The notes: generated by a model not told the origin, from the letters alone. A stretch of 64,000 bases of DNA from Spirochaeta sp. UBA5339 (GCA_002408085.1 DHQL01000027.1:10488-74487); one strand, 5' to 3'. Counted from the first letter of the stretch, positions 27,953 through 36,978 are shown. Translations and numbers: made by a program.

Positions 27953-29047
27953 ATGCTTGACCTTCTCGGAATGACCCGCCCTGAGCTGATTGCCTATGTG
28001 GCCGAAAAGTTCGGGAAGGGTGAGTTCTATGGCGACGCCCTCTTTCGCGAACTTTACGGCAACAGCGACAGAGGGCGGGAGCGCAGCTCCAGCCCGGCAT
28101 TTGTAAAATTCTACAGTGACCTAACATCATCACCTCTCCCGGAAGTGGTCCGGAAAGAGGAGGAGGCGGGGACTGTCAAATTCCTGCTGGAGATGGACAA
28201 GTTCCCGGGGACGACTCCCGGTAACTCTCCTGATACCATAATCGGCAGATCCCGATGCAGTGAATCAGTTCTTATTCCCATGAAAAACTACAGCACCCTC
28301 TGCCTCTCCTCCCAGATCGGCTGCCGTTTCGGCTGCCGTTTCTGCGCTACCGGGCAGATGGGTCTTGTCCGCAATCTGAGTGCCGCGGAAATCATGGCCC
28401 AGGTATGGACGGCCCGGTTTACTCTGGGTGCCTCGGACCTTCAGAACATCGTCTTTATGGGGATGGGCGAACCCTTTGACAACTTCGACAGCATCTTAAA
28501 AGCCATTGATATTCTCTCTGACGAGAGGGGACTGGGGATTCCAAAACGGAGAATCTCCGTATCCACCGCCGGTCACTGCGGCGGCATAGAGAAGCTTTCT
28601 GCCCTCTGTGCCCGGGAGCCGGGAGAGAACTACCATACCCTTCATCTCAGCCTCAGTCTCCACAGCGCCATCCCGGAGGTCAGAAACTCCCTTATGCCCA
28701 TCGGGAAAATCTATCCCCTTAAGCAGCTCCGACAGTGTCTTCAGGCCTCTCCCTTCAGCCGGATCAAGGACGGCCTCTATATTGAATACCTGATTATTCC
28801 CGGTGTCACCGACAGACCCTCGGATATTGATGCTCTGAAGAATTTTCTGGACGGGATGCAGGTAAAGATCAATCTGATCCCTTATAATCCTGTTAAGGGG
28901 AGTTCCTGGCGTGCTCCCTGCCCTGAAGAAATAAACAGCCTATGGCTTAATCTTAAGGAATCAGGGTATTATTGCAGAACAAGAACCAGCAAGGGTGAGA
29001 CTATGATGGCTGCCTGCGGGCAGCTGGGCAGCAGGAGCAGAGCATAA
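27953..29047 (+). CDS. rlmN: RlmN-family 23S rRNA (adenine2503-C2) methyltransferase
   Basis: A 364-residue radical SAM enzyme. The cluster motif is CRFGCRFCATG (about residue 122), followed by NIVFMGMGEPFDNFD, VSTAGHCGG and LHSAIPEVRNSLMPI, all typical of RlmN. The methyl-carrying Cys near the C-terminus is in MMAACGQL. It methylates C2 of A2503 in 23S rRNA and A37 of some tRNAs. It is 9 bases after asnS and overlaps the next start by TAATG, so asnS, rlmN and the cyclic-nucleotide-binding gene look like one unit. Confidence 0.93.
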   Translation: MLDLLGMTRPELIAYVAEKFGKGEFYGDALFRELYGNSDRGRERSSSPAFVKFYSDLTSSPLPEVVRKEEEAGTVKFLLEMDKFPGTTPGNSPDTIIGRSRCSESVLIPMKNYSTLCLSSQIGCRFGCRFCATGQMGLVRNLSAAEIMAQVWTARFTLGASDLQNIVFMGMGEPFDNFDSILKAIDILSDERGLGIPKRRISVSTAGHCGGIEKLSALCAREPGENYHTLHLSLSLHSAIPEVRNSLMPIGKIYPLKQLRQCLQASPFSRIKDGLYIEYLIIPGVTDRPSDIDALKNFLDGMQVKINLIPYNPVKGSSWRAPCPEEINSLWLNLKESGYYCRTRTSKGETMMAACGQLGSRSRA

Positions 29048-29685
29048 TGAGTGTACAGGATAATTCCTTTAAAAAAATGACACAGCGTATCAATCCCGGT
29101 GAGGCGGTTTTCCGTGAAGGTGAACCCGGAAGTGTTATGTATGTTATTGTGGAGGGAGAGATAGAGATCAGAAAGAAGACAGGAAAGGCCTCTTTCAAGA
29201 CACTCGTTACCCTGCGAAAGGGGGACTTTTTCGGTGAGATGGCGATAATCGAGCAGAAACCCCGTACTGCTACCGCCATTGCCAGGACCCAGTGCAACCT
29301 TATTATGCTGGATACGGACGCCTTCTATACAATGGTTGAGAAGAGTTCCGATTTTGCGGTTAAGATGATCAAGACTCTCTCGTCCCGCCTGAGAAAGGCG
29401 GATCATCTGATAGAGTACCTTCTCGGTTCTAACGATGAGAAACAGGTCATTATGAATCTTTCCACCTACGTTAAAAGCAATCCCGATGCAGATACAGGGG
29501 GCGGTGAGTATAAGATTGACTTAAGAGATTTTATGCGCTGGTCATCCCAGAACCAGGGGCACAGCGATCAGATGGTTCAGGAGGCAATCAAGCGCCTGAT
29601 CGCCCGGAGGGTTCTTACCGTATACGATCCCCCCGGAAAAATCAGTACCGTTTATCTCTCCCAGAGTCTTCTGGCCAGACTCTAG
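29047..29685 (+). CDS. cyclic-nucleotide-binding domain protein
   Basis: A 212-residue cytosolic protein. Residues 10-125 are a cNMP-binding beta roll, and the phosphate-binding cassette is intact: FFGEMAIIEQKPRTATAIA has the Glu and Arg that contact cyclic nucleotide. The C-terminal 80 residues (IDLRDFMRWSS, then VQEAIKRLIARRVLTVYDP) sit where a Crp-type winged helix would be, but I do not see a convincing helix-turn-helix. It may act as a transcription regulator or a protein-binding effector. It starts on the rlmN stop. Together with the cyclase at 1.4 kb it suggests cyclic nucleotide signalling. Confidence 0.85.
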   Translation: MSVQDNSFKKMTQRINPGEAVFREGEPGSVMYVIVEGEIEIRKKTGKASFKTLVTLRKGDFFGEMAIIEQKPRTATAIARTQCNLIMLDTDAFYTMVEKSSDFAVKMIKTLSSRLRKADHLIEYLLGSNDEKQVIMNLSTYVKSNPDADTGGGEYKIDLRDFMRWSSQNQGHSDQMVQEAIKRLIARRVLTVYDPPGKISTVYLSQSLLARL

Positions 29686-29700
29686 ATCCCTTAACAGACC

Positions 29701-30618
29701 TCAGTTTCCCAGATAACTGCTCTGAATAAACTTCAGCTGGTCCCTCAGCATTGAGATCGACTTCAGGGTAGCTCCCTTTATGGCCGCTTCGGCCAGGGGT
29801 CTGTCGTACATATACTCGATTTCCATCTCTCTGCCGTTTTTATAGTCCAGTTTCATACTGGGCTCATAAGGAATCATCTTGTCGGTGAAGATCATCATCT
29901 TCTCAACGGCTTCGGCTTCGATGGTGCATCCACAGGCGGCGGCTCCCTCTATCACCTCTTCCATCAGAGTCTTTATAAGTCCCCGGGAGGAGGGGTGGGA
30001 CATTATTTTGTCGGTGCTGCTGTCAAGGACCACTGAGAGGCCGTTATAGGGGATGTTCCACAGGAGTTTTCGCCACCGGGCTTCATGGAGGTCCTCCACA
30101 ATGGTAACGGGTATGCCTGCGGCTTCCATAATACGTCCAGTCTCATCTCTTAAGGGGTTCTGTTTCGGATCAAGGGCTCCCAGGGTTATCAGGCCGTAGT
30201 CCTGATGCTCAATAGTTCCGGGTCCGGTCTTCCGTGAGCAGATAAAGCACATCCCTCCCAGTACAGGGTTGTCCGGAAACCACTCCTGAAACTCCTGTTC
30301 CATGCTCAGGCCGTTCTGCAGGACGATCAGAGCCGTGTCCTTATGGATCAGGGGAGCGATTTTCTCCTTAAGGCCGGCGTTGCCGGTGGTCTTAAGGGAG
30401 ATCAGCACAGCATCGGAGGGGGGGATGTCCTCGGCTCTGTTGAAAACCGATACATCATTCAGATGCATATCTCCCCGGGGGGAGGTGATTTCCAGGCCGG
30501 ATTTTCTGATCTCACTGTAGTCGCTCCGGGCCAGAAAATGGACTGTGTTTCCCGCCTCCGCAAGGCGGCCTCCATAGTAGGCGCCCACGGCGCCGGTTCC
30601 AAATACGGTAAAAGTCAA
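29701..30618 (-). CDS. ketopantoate reductase (PanE/ApbA family), TTG start
   Basis: About 305 residues. The NADPH Rossmann motif VFGTGAVGAYYGGRLA is at the N-terminus; SLKTTGNAG, LQNGLSME and the KLLWNIPYNGLSVVLD helix carry the family's conserved Lys and Asn. The reaction reduces 2-dehydropantoate to pantoate for coenzyme A synthesis, although several paralogues act on other 2-oxoacids. I chose the TTG six bases after AAGGAG; a GTG at 30642 is in frame but would overlap pdxY. It lies directly after pdxY, so both cofactor genes are probably cotranscribed. Confidence 0.87.
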   Translation of the reverse strand: MTFTVFGTGAVGAYYGGRLAEAGNTVHFLARSDYSEIRKSGLEITSPRGDMHLNDVSVFNRAEDIPPSDAVLISLKTTGNAGLKEKIAPLIHKDTALIVLQNGLSMEQEFQEWFPDNPVLGGMCFICSRKTGPGTIEHQDYGLITLGALDPKQNPLRDETGRIMEAAGIPVTIVEDLHEARWRKLLWNIPYNGLSVVLDSSTDKIMSHPSSRGLIKTLMEEVIEGAAACGCTIEAEAVEKMMIFTDKMIPYEPSMKLDYKNGREMEIEYMYDRPLAEAAIKGATLKSISMLRDQLKFIQSSYLGN

Positions 30619-30619
30619 A

Positions 30620-31495
30620 TTATTCTCCTTCAAGCAGTTCACAAAGACTCATATTTTCAGGGGACATCAGCTGATAGAGTGACTTCTCCATAAGCACGCC
30701 CTCCCTCTGGGGGGTGTTGTGTCCGAATGTATTTCTAATGGCATGGATAACAAAGTGGACCGCCCTGTCCATGGCGGCGGGAAGGCTGTCTCCCAGCAGA
30801 AGCCGGCCGGTAATGACGCTGGCAAACATATCTCCCGTTCCCGGGTAGGAGACGGGGATGTGGTCTGTTTCAACCTTCCAGAGGCGGTTGTAGTTCTTCT
30901 CGTATCCCAGAACCGTATTACTGCCCTTCTTAAGGGGGAGGCTGGTTACAACAACCTTGTCCGGTCCCATTTCGGCCAGAAGACGGGCAATCTCCCTGGC
31001 CTCACTCAGTTCCAGTTTCTCTTTAAAAGGTCTGTCCAGAAGGAAGCAGGCCTCGGTGTAGTTGGGTGTAATGAGGTCGGCCCGGGTGACCAGTGTCTTC
31101 ATACCATTGAGCATCTGCCTGTCCATGGGGCCATAAAACTGACCGTCATCACCCAGAACCGGGTCAACCGCAACAAGCTGTACGGGGCTTCCGAAGTGAT
31201 TTAGAAGATCCTCCATTATACGGATCTGTCTGGCTGATCCCAGAAATCCCGAGTAGATACTGTCAAACTCCAGGGGAAGGGTTTTCCAATGGGCCAGGGT
31301 CTGTTCCATCACATCTGTTAGATCATGAAAAACATAGTCTTCAAATCCGTCGGTCTGGGTGGAAAGAACTGCCGTGGGAAGGGGGCAGACGTTGATTCCC
31401 ATGGCTGAAAGCACCGGAAGGATAATGGTCAGTGAAGAGCGCCCGTATCCTGAAAGATCATGGACCGCGGCTACTCTGGGAATTGGATTCTTCAT
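30620..31495 (-). CDS. pdxY: pyridoxal/pyridoxamine kinase
   Basis: A 291-residue ribokinase-fold kinase. The start VAAVHDLSGYGRSSLTIILP, then LPTAVLSTQTDGF, DPVLGDDG, ITPNYTEA and the anion-hole motif PGTGDMFASVI identify the PdxY/PdxK group, which phosphorylates pyridoxal in vitamin B6 salvage. No SD precedes the ATG; a -10 box ends 6 bases upstream, so the mRNA may be leaderless. It is divergent from the J-domain gene. Confidence 0.9.
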   Translation of the reverse strand: MKNPIPRVAAVHDLSGYGRSSLTIILPVLSAMGINVCPLPTAVLSTQTDGFEDYVFHDLTDVMEQTLAHWKTLPLEFDSIYSGFLGSARQIRIMEDLLNHFGSPVQLVAVDPVLGDDGQFYGPMDRQMLNGMKTLVTRADLITPNYTEACFLLDRPFKEKLELSEAREIARLLAEMGPDKVVVTSLPLKKGSNTVLGYEKNYNRLWKVETDHIPVSYPGTGDMFASVITGRLLLGDSLPAAMDRAVHFVIHAIRNTFGHNTPQREGVLMEKSLYQLMSPENMSLCELLEGE

Positions 31496-31501
31496 GATTT
31501 T

Positions 31502-31530
31502 ATTCTAATCAATTGATTAAGGATTGAGAA
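31502..31530 (-). promoter_or_regulatory. possible pdxY promoter for a leaderless mRNA
   Basis: Read on the minus strand: TTCTCA (31530-31525), a 17-base spacer and TAGAAT (31507-31502), ending 6 bases before the pdxY ATG. The -35 box is weak. Confidence 0.35.
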
Positions 31531-31597
31531 GATATTAATAAAAACTGAATTAGGTCGATTATAAGATTATAATAATATATATCGGAGGGATTATAAA

Positions 31598-32455
31598 TTG
31601 AGGATGACTTTAACAGCTGAAGAACAGCGGGCCTTTTTTCTCCTGATGGGGATTCCGGGACAGGGGGTGGACCTCTGTGACGAGGACTCCCTGAAGAAGG
31701 CCTTCCGCAGCAAGGCAAAAAAATCTCATCCCGATCTGGCAGCCCGTATGGGCAAGGACCCCCGGCTTATGAAGCTCCGGTTTCAGGAGCTGAACGATGC
31801 CTTTAATATACTTATGGAGCGGGTCAGAAAGGAAGCTCCGGGAGGTCAGTCTGCCGGAACTACCGGGACAGCCACCTCCGCCTCTGCCGCCGCTGCTGGT
31901 TCAACGGCCGCAGGAGCTGCCGCAGCCGCAGAGGCAGCCGAAGCCTCCGGAACTGCAGAGCCCCGCCGGAAGAGCGGAAAAAAAACCGGAACCTCTGCAA
32001 ACCGCCGTCCCGCCCGGACAGCGGAAACCCGGAAAAAGCCGGAAAAAGATATCTTTTACAAGGGAAAACTTCCAGCCCGCCATCTCCGTTTTGCAGAGTA
32101 TCTCTACTACTCCGGAAATATCTCATGGACCGATCTGGTACAGGCTCTGGTATGGCAGTACAGAAACCGCCCCAAGCTGGGAGAGCTGGCTATGGAAACG
32201 GGATATCTTGATTTTGCAGAGGTTCTTGAAATAATCAGACAGAAGAACCCCGATGAACTCTTCGGTGAGGCCGCCGTCAGGCTGGGGTATATAACATCCT
32301 CCCGTCTGAATTCCCTTGTTCAGGAACAGAAGCGGATGAACCTTCCCATCGGGAACTACTTTACCTCAAAAAGAAAGATGAATGAGGAAACCCTCAACCG
32401 AAAGCTTGCCGAACTGCGACGGCACAATATCACTTCCGGCCGATCAGGCTCATAA
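31598..32455 (+). CDS. J-domain protein with Ala-rich linker, TTG start
   Basis: A 285-residue protein. Residues about 10-75 are a divergent J domain with HPD in KKSHPDLAAR, followed by a low-complexity Ala/Ser/Thr and Lys/Arg-rich linker (about 85-150). The C-terminal 125 residues contain two similar helical units (GELAMETGYLDFAEVLEII and GEAAVRLGYITSSRLNSLV), like the small repeats before some secretion ATPases. It is probably a DnaK co-chaperone with its own targeting domain. The TTG is about 9 bases after GGAGG. Its 3' end overlaps the convergent folE gene by 26 bases. Confidence 0.8.
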   Translation: MRMTLTAEEQRAFFLLMGIPGQGVDLCDEDSLKKAFRSKAKKSHPDLAARMGKDPRLMKLRFQELNDAFNILMERVRKEAPGGQSAGTTGTATSASAAAAGSTAAGAAAAAEAAEASGTAEPRRKSGKKTGTSANRRPARTAETRKKPEKDIFYKGKLPARHLRFAEYLYYSGNISWTDLVQALVWQYRNRPKLGELAMETGYLDFAEVLEIIRQKNPDELFGEAAVRLGYITSSRLNSLVQEQKRMNLPIGNYFTSKRKMNEETLNRKLAELRRHNITSGRSGS

Positions 32456-32990
32456 ACTCCTCTCTCGTAGCCAGGGAGGAGTGAAAGCTTCCCAGCACCG
32501 ATGAGGTGAGCATGGAGGAGTTCTGCTTCTCCACACCCCGCATCATCATGCACATATGACGGCACTCCATGACAACGCCGACACCCTCTGCGTCCACCTC
32601 ATCCTTGACAGTCCGGGCAATCTGGGCGGTCAGTCGCTCCTGGATCTGGAGGCGGCGGCTGTAATAATCGACGATCCGGGCCAGCTTGCTGACTCCCAGG
32701 ACCTTGTTTTTGGCAATATAGCCGATATGGCAGGTGCCGTAGAAGGGGAGCATATGGTGTTCGCAGAGGCTGTAGACCTCGATGTCCTTGCAGATAATCA
32801 TGTTGTTGGCTTCCGATTCGAATACGGCGTTGTTTATGACGGTTTTCAGGTCCTGTGAATAGCCGCTGGTCAGAAAGCGGTAAGCTTCTGCAACCCTGTC
32901 GGGGGTCTTCAGGAGTCCCTCTCTGTCGGGGTCCTCTCCAATTTCAACCAGAAGCTCCCTGATCAGGGCGCTGACTCTCTCTTTATTCAT
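32430..32990 (-). CDS. folE: GTP cyclohydrolase I FolE
   Basis: A 186-residue enzyme making dihydroneopterin triphosphate from GTP, the first step of folate synthesis. Zinc ligands are in SLCEHHMLPF and ECRHMCMMMRG; the active-site His and the KVLGVSKLARIVDYY and RLQIQERLT helices are typical. It is the last gene of a minus-strand pterin operon and overlaps folK by 8 bases. Confidence 0.97.
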   Translation of the reverse strand: MNKERVSALIRELLVEIGEDPDREGLLKTPDRVAEAYRFLTSGYSQDLKTVINNAVFESEANNMIICKDIEVYSLCEHHMLPFYGTCHIGYIAKNKVLGVSKLARIVDYYSRRLQIQERLTAQIARTVKDEVDAEGVGVVMECRHMCMMMRGVEKQNSSMLTSSVLGSFHSSLATREEFMSLIGRK

Positions 32991-33468
32991 TAATAATTCT
33001 CCTCAGCTCTGCGGTAAATCCGGGCAGGGCCTGCATATTTTCTGTCAGGCCGGTGTCTACAAGACTGCTCAGCCTTTCACCTGAGGGTGTTTTCAGCTTC
33101 TTATCCAGCTCCAGCAGGGGCAGATAGATAAAATCTCTGCACAGGACATCACTGGAAATATAATCTTTCATAAGTAGAATATCCAGATCAATGGTTCTGT
33201 CAGCCCACTTGTCGCTGGTGCGGACCCTTCCGCAGTCAGCCTCTATCTCTTTGAGTATACTGTCCAGTCTGGACTGGCTTGTTTCGGGGCTTGCGATCTT
33301 CCATACCCCGTTTATATAGGAGGGATTATTTCCATGCCCGATGGCGGCAGTCCGGTAGTGGGTTGAGAGGGCAGTAATAGAAATACCTCTCCCGGCCGTA
33401 AGCTTCAGAGCACGGATAATATTCAGTTCCGGTTCTATATTTGACCCTGCACCAAGATATACATCCAT
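32983..33468 (-). CDS. folK: HPPK, 6-hydroxymethyl-dihydropterin pyrophosphokinase FolK
   Basis: A 161-residue enzyme transferring pyrophosphate from ATP to hydroxymethyl-dihydropterin. The opening GAGSNIEPELNI and the metal-binding RTIDLDILLM are diagnostic. It lies between folB (5 bases upstream) and folE (8-base overlap), as expected for one operon. Confidence 0.95.
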   Translation of the reverse strand: MDVYLGAGSNIEPELNIIRALKLTAGRGISITALSTHYRTAAIGHGNNPSYINGVWKIASPETSQSRLDSILKEIEADCGRVRTSDKWADRTIDLDILLMKDYISSDVLCRDFIYLPLLELDKKLKTPSGERLSSLVDTGLTENMQALPGFTAELRRIINE

Positions 33469-33473
33469 GGATT

Positions 33474-33851
33474 CTATACCTTCTCAGGGCTTTCCCGGAA
33501 AATTTCTACTCCAACGGAACGGGCAAAGCGCAGGGCTGTCGGTTTTTCAACCATGACCCGGGCTGCTCTGACACCCTTCTGTTTCAGACAGCAGCTGGCA
33601 ACGGCGGCGGCAAGTTTTTCAACCAGGAGGTATGAGGAGTTCTCCACAAGGTCCATTATCTCCAGCTTCAGTTTCTTGTAGTTTACGGTGTCTTCAATAT
33701 CTTCGGTCTCTATAGCCTTTGAGAAGTCCGTATAGAGGGTCAGATTGATCAGAACATCCTGTTTGTTGACTCTCTCCTCGGGATTGATGCCGATAATACA
33801 GCGGAGGAGGAGGTCTGAAATGACAATCTTGTCCATCCGGTCATAGTCCAT
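33474..33851 (-). CDS. folB: dihydroneopterin aldolase FolB
   Basis: A 125-residue tunnelling-fold protein that splits dihydroneopterin to hydroxymethyl-dihydropterin. The opening ISDLLLRCIIGINPEERVNKQDV and the later Lys in VMVEKPTALRFARSVGVEI fit FolB/FolX. Distinguishing aldolase from epimerase is not possible here, but neighbouring folK favours aldolase. SD AAGGAAG is upstream; an internal Met at residue 6 is an alternative start. It overlaps the reductase gene by 11 bases. Confidence 0.9.
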   Translation of the reverse strand: MDYDRMDKIVISDLLLRCIIGINPEERVNKQDVLINLTLYTDFSKAIETEDIEDTVNYKKLKLEIMDLVENSSYLLVEKLAAAVASCCLKQKGVRAARVMVEKPTALRFARSVGVEIFRESPEKV

Positions 33852-34584
33852 AAAAACTTCCTTTCAGGTGGCGGCCACCGTCCACAAAGATGACCTGTCC
33901 CGTAATAAATGTATTGGTAATCAGAAAGAGCATGCTGTCGGAAACCTGTGTCAGGGTCCCGATTTTCTGAAGGGGGTTGGTGTGGATTCTCTCCTTCAGG
34001 TACTCCTCAGTCATTCCCGGAGGAGGTATTACAAGGCCGGGGGCCACCGCATTGACCCTGAGACGGGGCGCCAGCTCCTGACTGAGGATACGGGTCATGG
34101 AGAAGAGCATTTTTTTGCTCAGGTGATAGGCAAGATGTTCCCTGTCGTAGTCTACGATCCTCGTATCCAGAAAGTTGACCACGCACTCGGCATTCTTCGA
34201 CATTGCAGCAAAACTGCGGGTCAGAAAGAATGGACTCAGGGCATTGATCTGCAGATTCTCCTCAAAGTTCTCGGGAGTCACATCTTCATAGGAGCTCTTC
34301 GGGAAGATCGAGGCAGAGTTGACCAGGTAGTCCAGCCCTCCGGTTATGTTCAGTCCCCGTTCCATCAGGCTTTCGGCGCCTCCCTTCTCGGAGAGATCCT
34401 GGCAGATGGTCCAGGCCTTGCCTCCGGCCAGACGGATGGACTCGGCCAGTTCTTCGGCTTCAGTTTCCGAGTTGTTATAGTGAATAAGAATAGATATCCC
34501 CTCCCTGGCGAGACGGAGGGCGCAGGAACGGCCGATCCTTTTGGCACTTCCGGTAATTAGGGCTGTTTTTCCTTTCAAGGGCAT
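33841..34584 (-). CDS. FolM-like pteridine reductase (SDR family)
   Basis: A 247-residue short-chain dehydrogenase. The NADPH motif is TGSAKRIG, the arginine form seen in pteridine reductases and FolM rather than the usual TGxxxGIG. The catalytic Tyr and Lys are in YHLSKK, and PGLVIPPPGM and FVDGG follow. In the folate operon it is best read as dihydromonapterin or dihydrofolate reductase. No folA is in this window, so it may supply or back up that activity. It overlaps folB by 11 bases. Confidence 0.8.
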   Translation of the reverse strand: MPLKGKTALITGSAKRIGRSCALRLAREGISILIHYNNSETEAEELAESIRLAGGKAWTICQDLSEKGGAESLMERGLNITGGLDYLVNSASIFPKSSYEDVTPENFEENLQINALSPFFLTRSFAAMSKNAECVVNFLDTRIVDYDREHLAYHLSKKMLFSMTRILSQELAPRLRVNAVAPGLVIPPPGMTEEYLKERIHTNPLQKIGTLTQVSDSMLFLITNTFITGQVIFVDGGRHLKGSFYGL

Positions 34585-34597
34585 GTTTTATCCTTTC

Positions 34598-36250
34598 TCA
34601 GTTGTGGATGGTCTCCTGTTTCAGTTCTTCCAGTACCCTCAGTATCTCGGGGAGAAGCTGCTTTTTTCGTGAGAGGATTCCAGGCAGATCATAGAGCTGA
34701 TCGGATATCTTCTTGTAGATCAGCTTCTTCTCTATTCTCTCATTGGATGTGACAAGGAGACAGCTCTCGCTCTTGATTACATTGGTTATGAGCAGCATGA
34801 CGCAGTCCAGTCTATTTCTGGTCTTAAGGCTTTCCATGGCTTCAAGATATCTCTCTTTTACAAACTCGATGTCTTCCAGAGTGACCACCTCGGCCTGGGA
34901 TATGCCGATATTCAGCTCCTCCCGGTAGATCTTGAAGTCTGCGGCAAGGACGTCCTTCGGTTCGCTCTCCTGAAGAGAGGAGTTCTGGCTGAAGAGTTCC
35001 TGGCCGAACTCCTCCAGTTCCAGTCCCGCAATATCAAGAAGTTCTGTCACAGCCTCCCTGTCCAGATCCGTGGTGGTAGGAGATTTCAGGAGTACTGTGT
35101 CCGAGAGTATCCCCGACACAAGAAGGGCCGCCAGCTGGTGGTCCACATCCTGCTGATACATCCTGAAGTGGCTGTAGACGATGGTGCAGGTGCTACCCAC
35201 GGGGCGGGCATAGACGTAGATCGGTTCCTTTGTCCTGCTGTTGCCCAGGCGGTGGTGGTCCAGGATCTCCAGAATTTCAGTCTGATCGGCTCCGGGCACA
35301 CTCTGGTCGATCTCGTTGTGGTCCATCATGATCAGGTTTTTCCGGGGTTTTTCGATAAAACAGCGCCTGGTCACGATGCCGTTGAACTGCCCGTCCTCAA
35401 AAACAGGGATACCCCTGACATTGGAGTTGACCAGCATCTTTTTGGCTTCATCATAGCTCTGGCTGCTCTGGAGCCTCAGGGGGTTGCTGTTCATTACGTT
35501 TCCCAGGGAGGTGCTGAGCCGGAGCAGACGGATTGTCTCGGCAGTATCGGTGTGGCTGATAAAGAGAGTCCCCTTGTAGTTTGAGAAATCGACCCTGATC
35601 TCCTCGTCCTTATCCATTCCCGTAAGGATAATGGCGGGGAACTGCTGTTCCACTGCAAAGCTGAGGATATCCTCGCGCATTCCGATAACAAGCAGGGGCT
35701 TCAGGGGGAGCATTTCCCTGATTCTCTCCTTGCTGATCTCATAGGGCATGGCGCCGGTCATAATGGGCGCATCAAACTCCTGGACCTGCCCCCTTCTGTA
35801 GAAGTAGCCCGGCAGGACCCTTTTGAAGTTGTTGACCCTGAAACGGTAGGCAGGGCGTTTCTCCAGTGTATCGCTCATCAGAAATCTGGTAATCTCATGG
35901 ATGCTGATGGTTCCTTTGAACTCAGCGTCATCTTCGAAGACGGGAATCATGGAGAGGTTGTTTTCATCCAGGGTTTTTATGGCCGTAAAAACCGGGTCCT
36001 TTACGTCCAGGGTAGGGATGTCCCTTCTGGCAACGTCTGAGACCTGAGCACTGATGCTGGCCATAAGCCGTGGAGGGGTGATTCCCAGTCTGTTGAAAAT
36101 CATCTTGGTCTGTGGATTCATATGACCGCAGCGTATGGGGATGTAGCGGTTATCGGGATCAATTCTGTTTTTAAGTACACTGTAGCAGTAGGCGCTGCAT
36201 ACAGAGTCCATGTCCGGGTTTTTGTGTCCGCTTATGTAAATGTCAGCCAG
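34598..36250 (-). CDS. CBS-DRTGG-DHH manganese-type inorganic pyrophosphatase, CTG start
   Basis: About 550 residues. The domain order is a DHH phosphoesterase N-terminal part, a CBS domain, DRTGG (about 180-260), a second CBS, the rest of DHH (MMDHNEIDQS, EILDHHRLGN) and a C-terminal DHHA2 domain. This is the family II pyrophosphatase type with regulatory insert, which senses adenine nucleotides in its CBS pair and hydrolyses pyrophosphate with manganese. The first ATG, at 36211, would remove the metal ligands of GHKNPDMDS. A CTG at 36250, six bases after AAGGAG, restores them (His9, Asp13, Asp15). It lies just upstream of the folate genes. Confidence 0.88.
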   Translation of the reverse strand: MADIYISGHKNPDMDSVCSAYCYSVLKNRIDPDNRYIPIRCGHMNPQTKMIFNRLGITPPRLMASISAQVSDVARRDIPTLDVKDPVFTAIKTLDENNLSMIPVFEDDAEFKGTISIHEITRFLMSDTLEKRPAYRFRVNNFKRVLPGYFYRRGQVQEFDAPIMTGAMPYEISKERIREMLPLKPLLVIGMREDILSFAVEQQFPAIILTGMDKDEEIRVDFSNYKGTLFISHTDTAETIRLLRLSTSLGNVMNSNPLRLQSSQSYDEAKKMLVNSNVRGIPVFEDGQFNGIVTRRCFIEKPRKNLIMMDHNEIDQSVPGADQTEILEILDHHRLGNSRTKEPIYVYARPVGSTCTIVYSHFRMYQQDVDHQLAALLVSGILSDTVLLKSPTTTDLDREAVTELLDIAGLELEEFGQELFSQNSSLQESEPKDVLAADFKIYREELNIGISQAEVVTLEDIEFVKERYLEAMESLKTRNRLDCVMLLITNVIKSESCLLVTSNERIEKKLIYKKISDQLYDLPGILSRKKQLLPEILRVLEELKQETIHN

Positions 36251-36330
36251 AATAAACTCCTTGGTTAAGAGTGGTACTATGCGGCTGATTATAATAATAA
36301 AAAACTGACCTGTCCATGAGGAGTTAATCT

Positions 36331-36978
36331 CTATAGATCCAACAGTTCATAACCCCTTGCCGCATCCCTCAGAAGATGGCTTGAGAGCCAGCGGGGGGCA
36401 TGGCCGCTTTCGGCATACCGGGCGCGCATGGGGGAGTTCAGGTCAAGGTTGTCCGGATCCTTCAGATTCATCTTCTCCAGAACGATACCGCGCCGGTAGT
36501 TGTGGTGGATGTACTTCACATTACCCTGTTTATCCACTGAGACAACCATTCCCATATGAGTAAGAGAATCGTTTATCTTCCCGTCTTTGTTTCTGTCGTA
36601 GGTGTCGTCCCAGAAGAGCATGTCCCCCGGAGCCAGCTGAGGCTCCCTGTAGAGCAGTGCCTGCTCATCCATCAGGGAGTAGAGCCGCTGAACTCCGCCC
36701 CCGGAGTAGGAACTCAGCAGAGGCTGAAGGTCGATGCCGGCACGGTAGTAGAGAGCCATAACCACACCTGAGCAGTCCAGGTTGAACTTCTTGCCGTCCA
36801 CCACAAGACGTTTTCTTCCCAGAGCCCAGTTTGCCGAATCCACAAGGTCCCTCTGAATATCGCTTAGATCATCAGTCTGCCGGACAGGGTCATCGGCAAA
36901 GTAGTCTGTTGTGGCACAGGACCACAGCAGGGTGCTAAGGAGAATGAGGACGGCTGTCTTATGGATTGTACCTTTCAT
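36331..36978 (-). CDS. NlpC/P60-like cysteine hydrolase, lipoprotein
   Basis: A 215-residue protein with a lipoprotein signal (basic start, hydrophobic core, lipobox LLWSC, Cys21). Mature residues about 45-200 resemble a peptidoglycan-hydrolase fold: Cys nucleophile in FNLDCSGVVMALYYRAG, then LAPGDMLFWDD and a His in LTHMGMVVSV. A DRNKDGKIND segment is like a calcium-binding loop. It probably cuts or remodels cell wall in the periplasm; the exact bond is unknown. It is a single minus-strand gene divergent from the DUF2797 gene. Confidence 0.8.
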   Translation of the reverse strand: MKGTIHKTAVLILLSTLLWSCATTDYFADDPVRQTDDLSDIQRDLVDSANWALGRKRLVVDGKKFNLDCSGVVMALYYRAGIDLQPLLSSYSGGGVQRLYSLMDEQALLYREPQLAPGDMLFWDDTYDRNKDGKINDSLTHMGMVVSVDKQGNVKYIHHNYRRGIVLEKMNLKDPDNLDLNSPMRARYAESGHAPRWLSSHLLRDAARGYELLDL

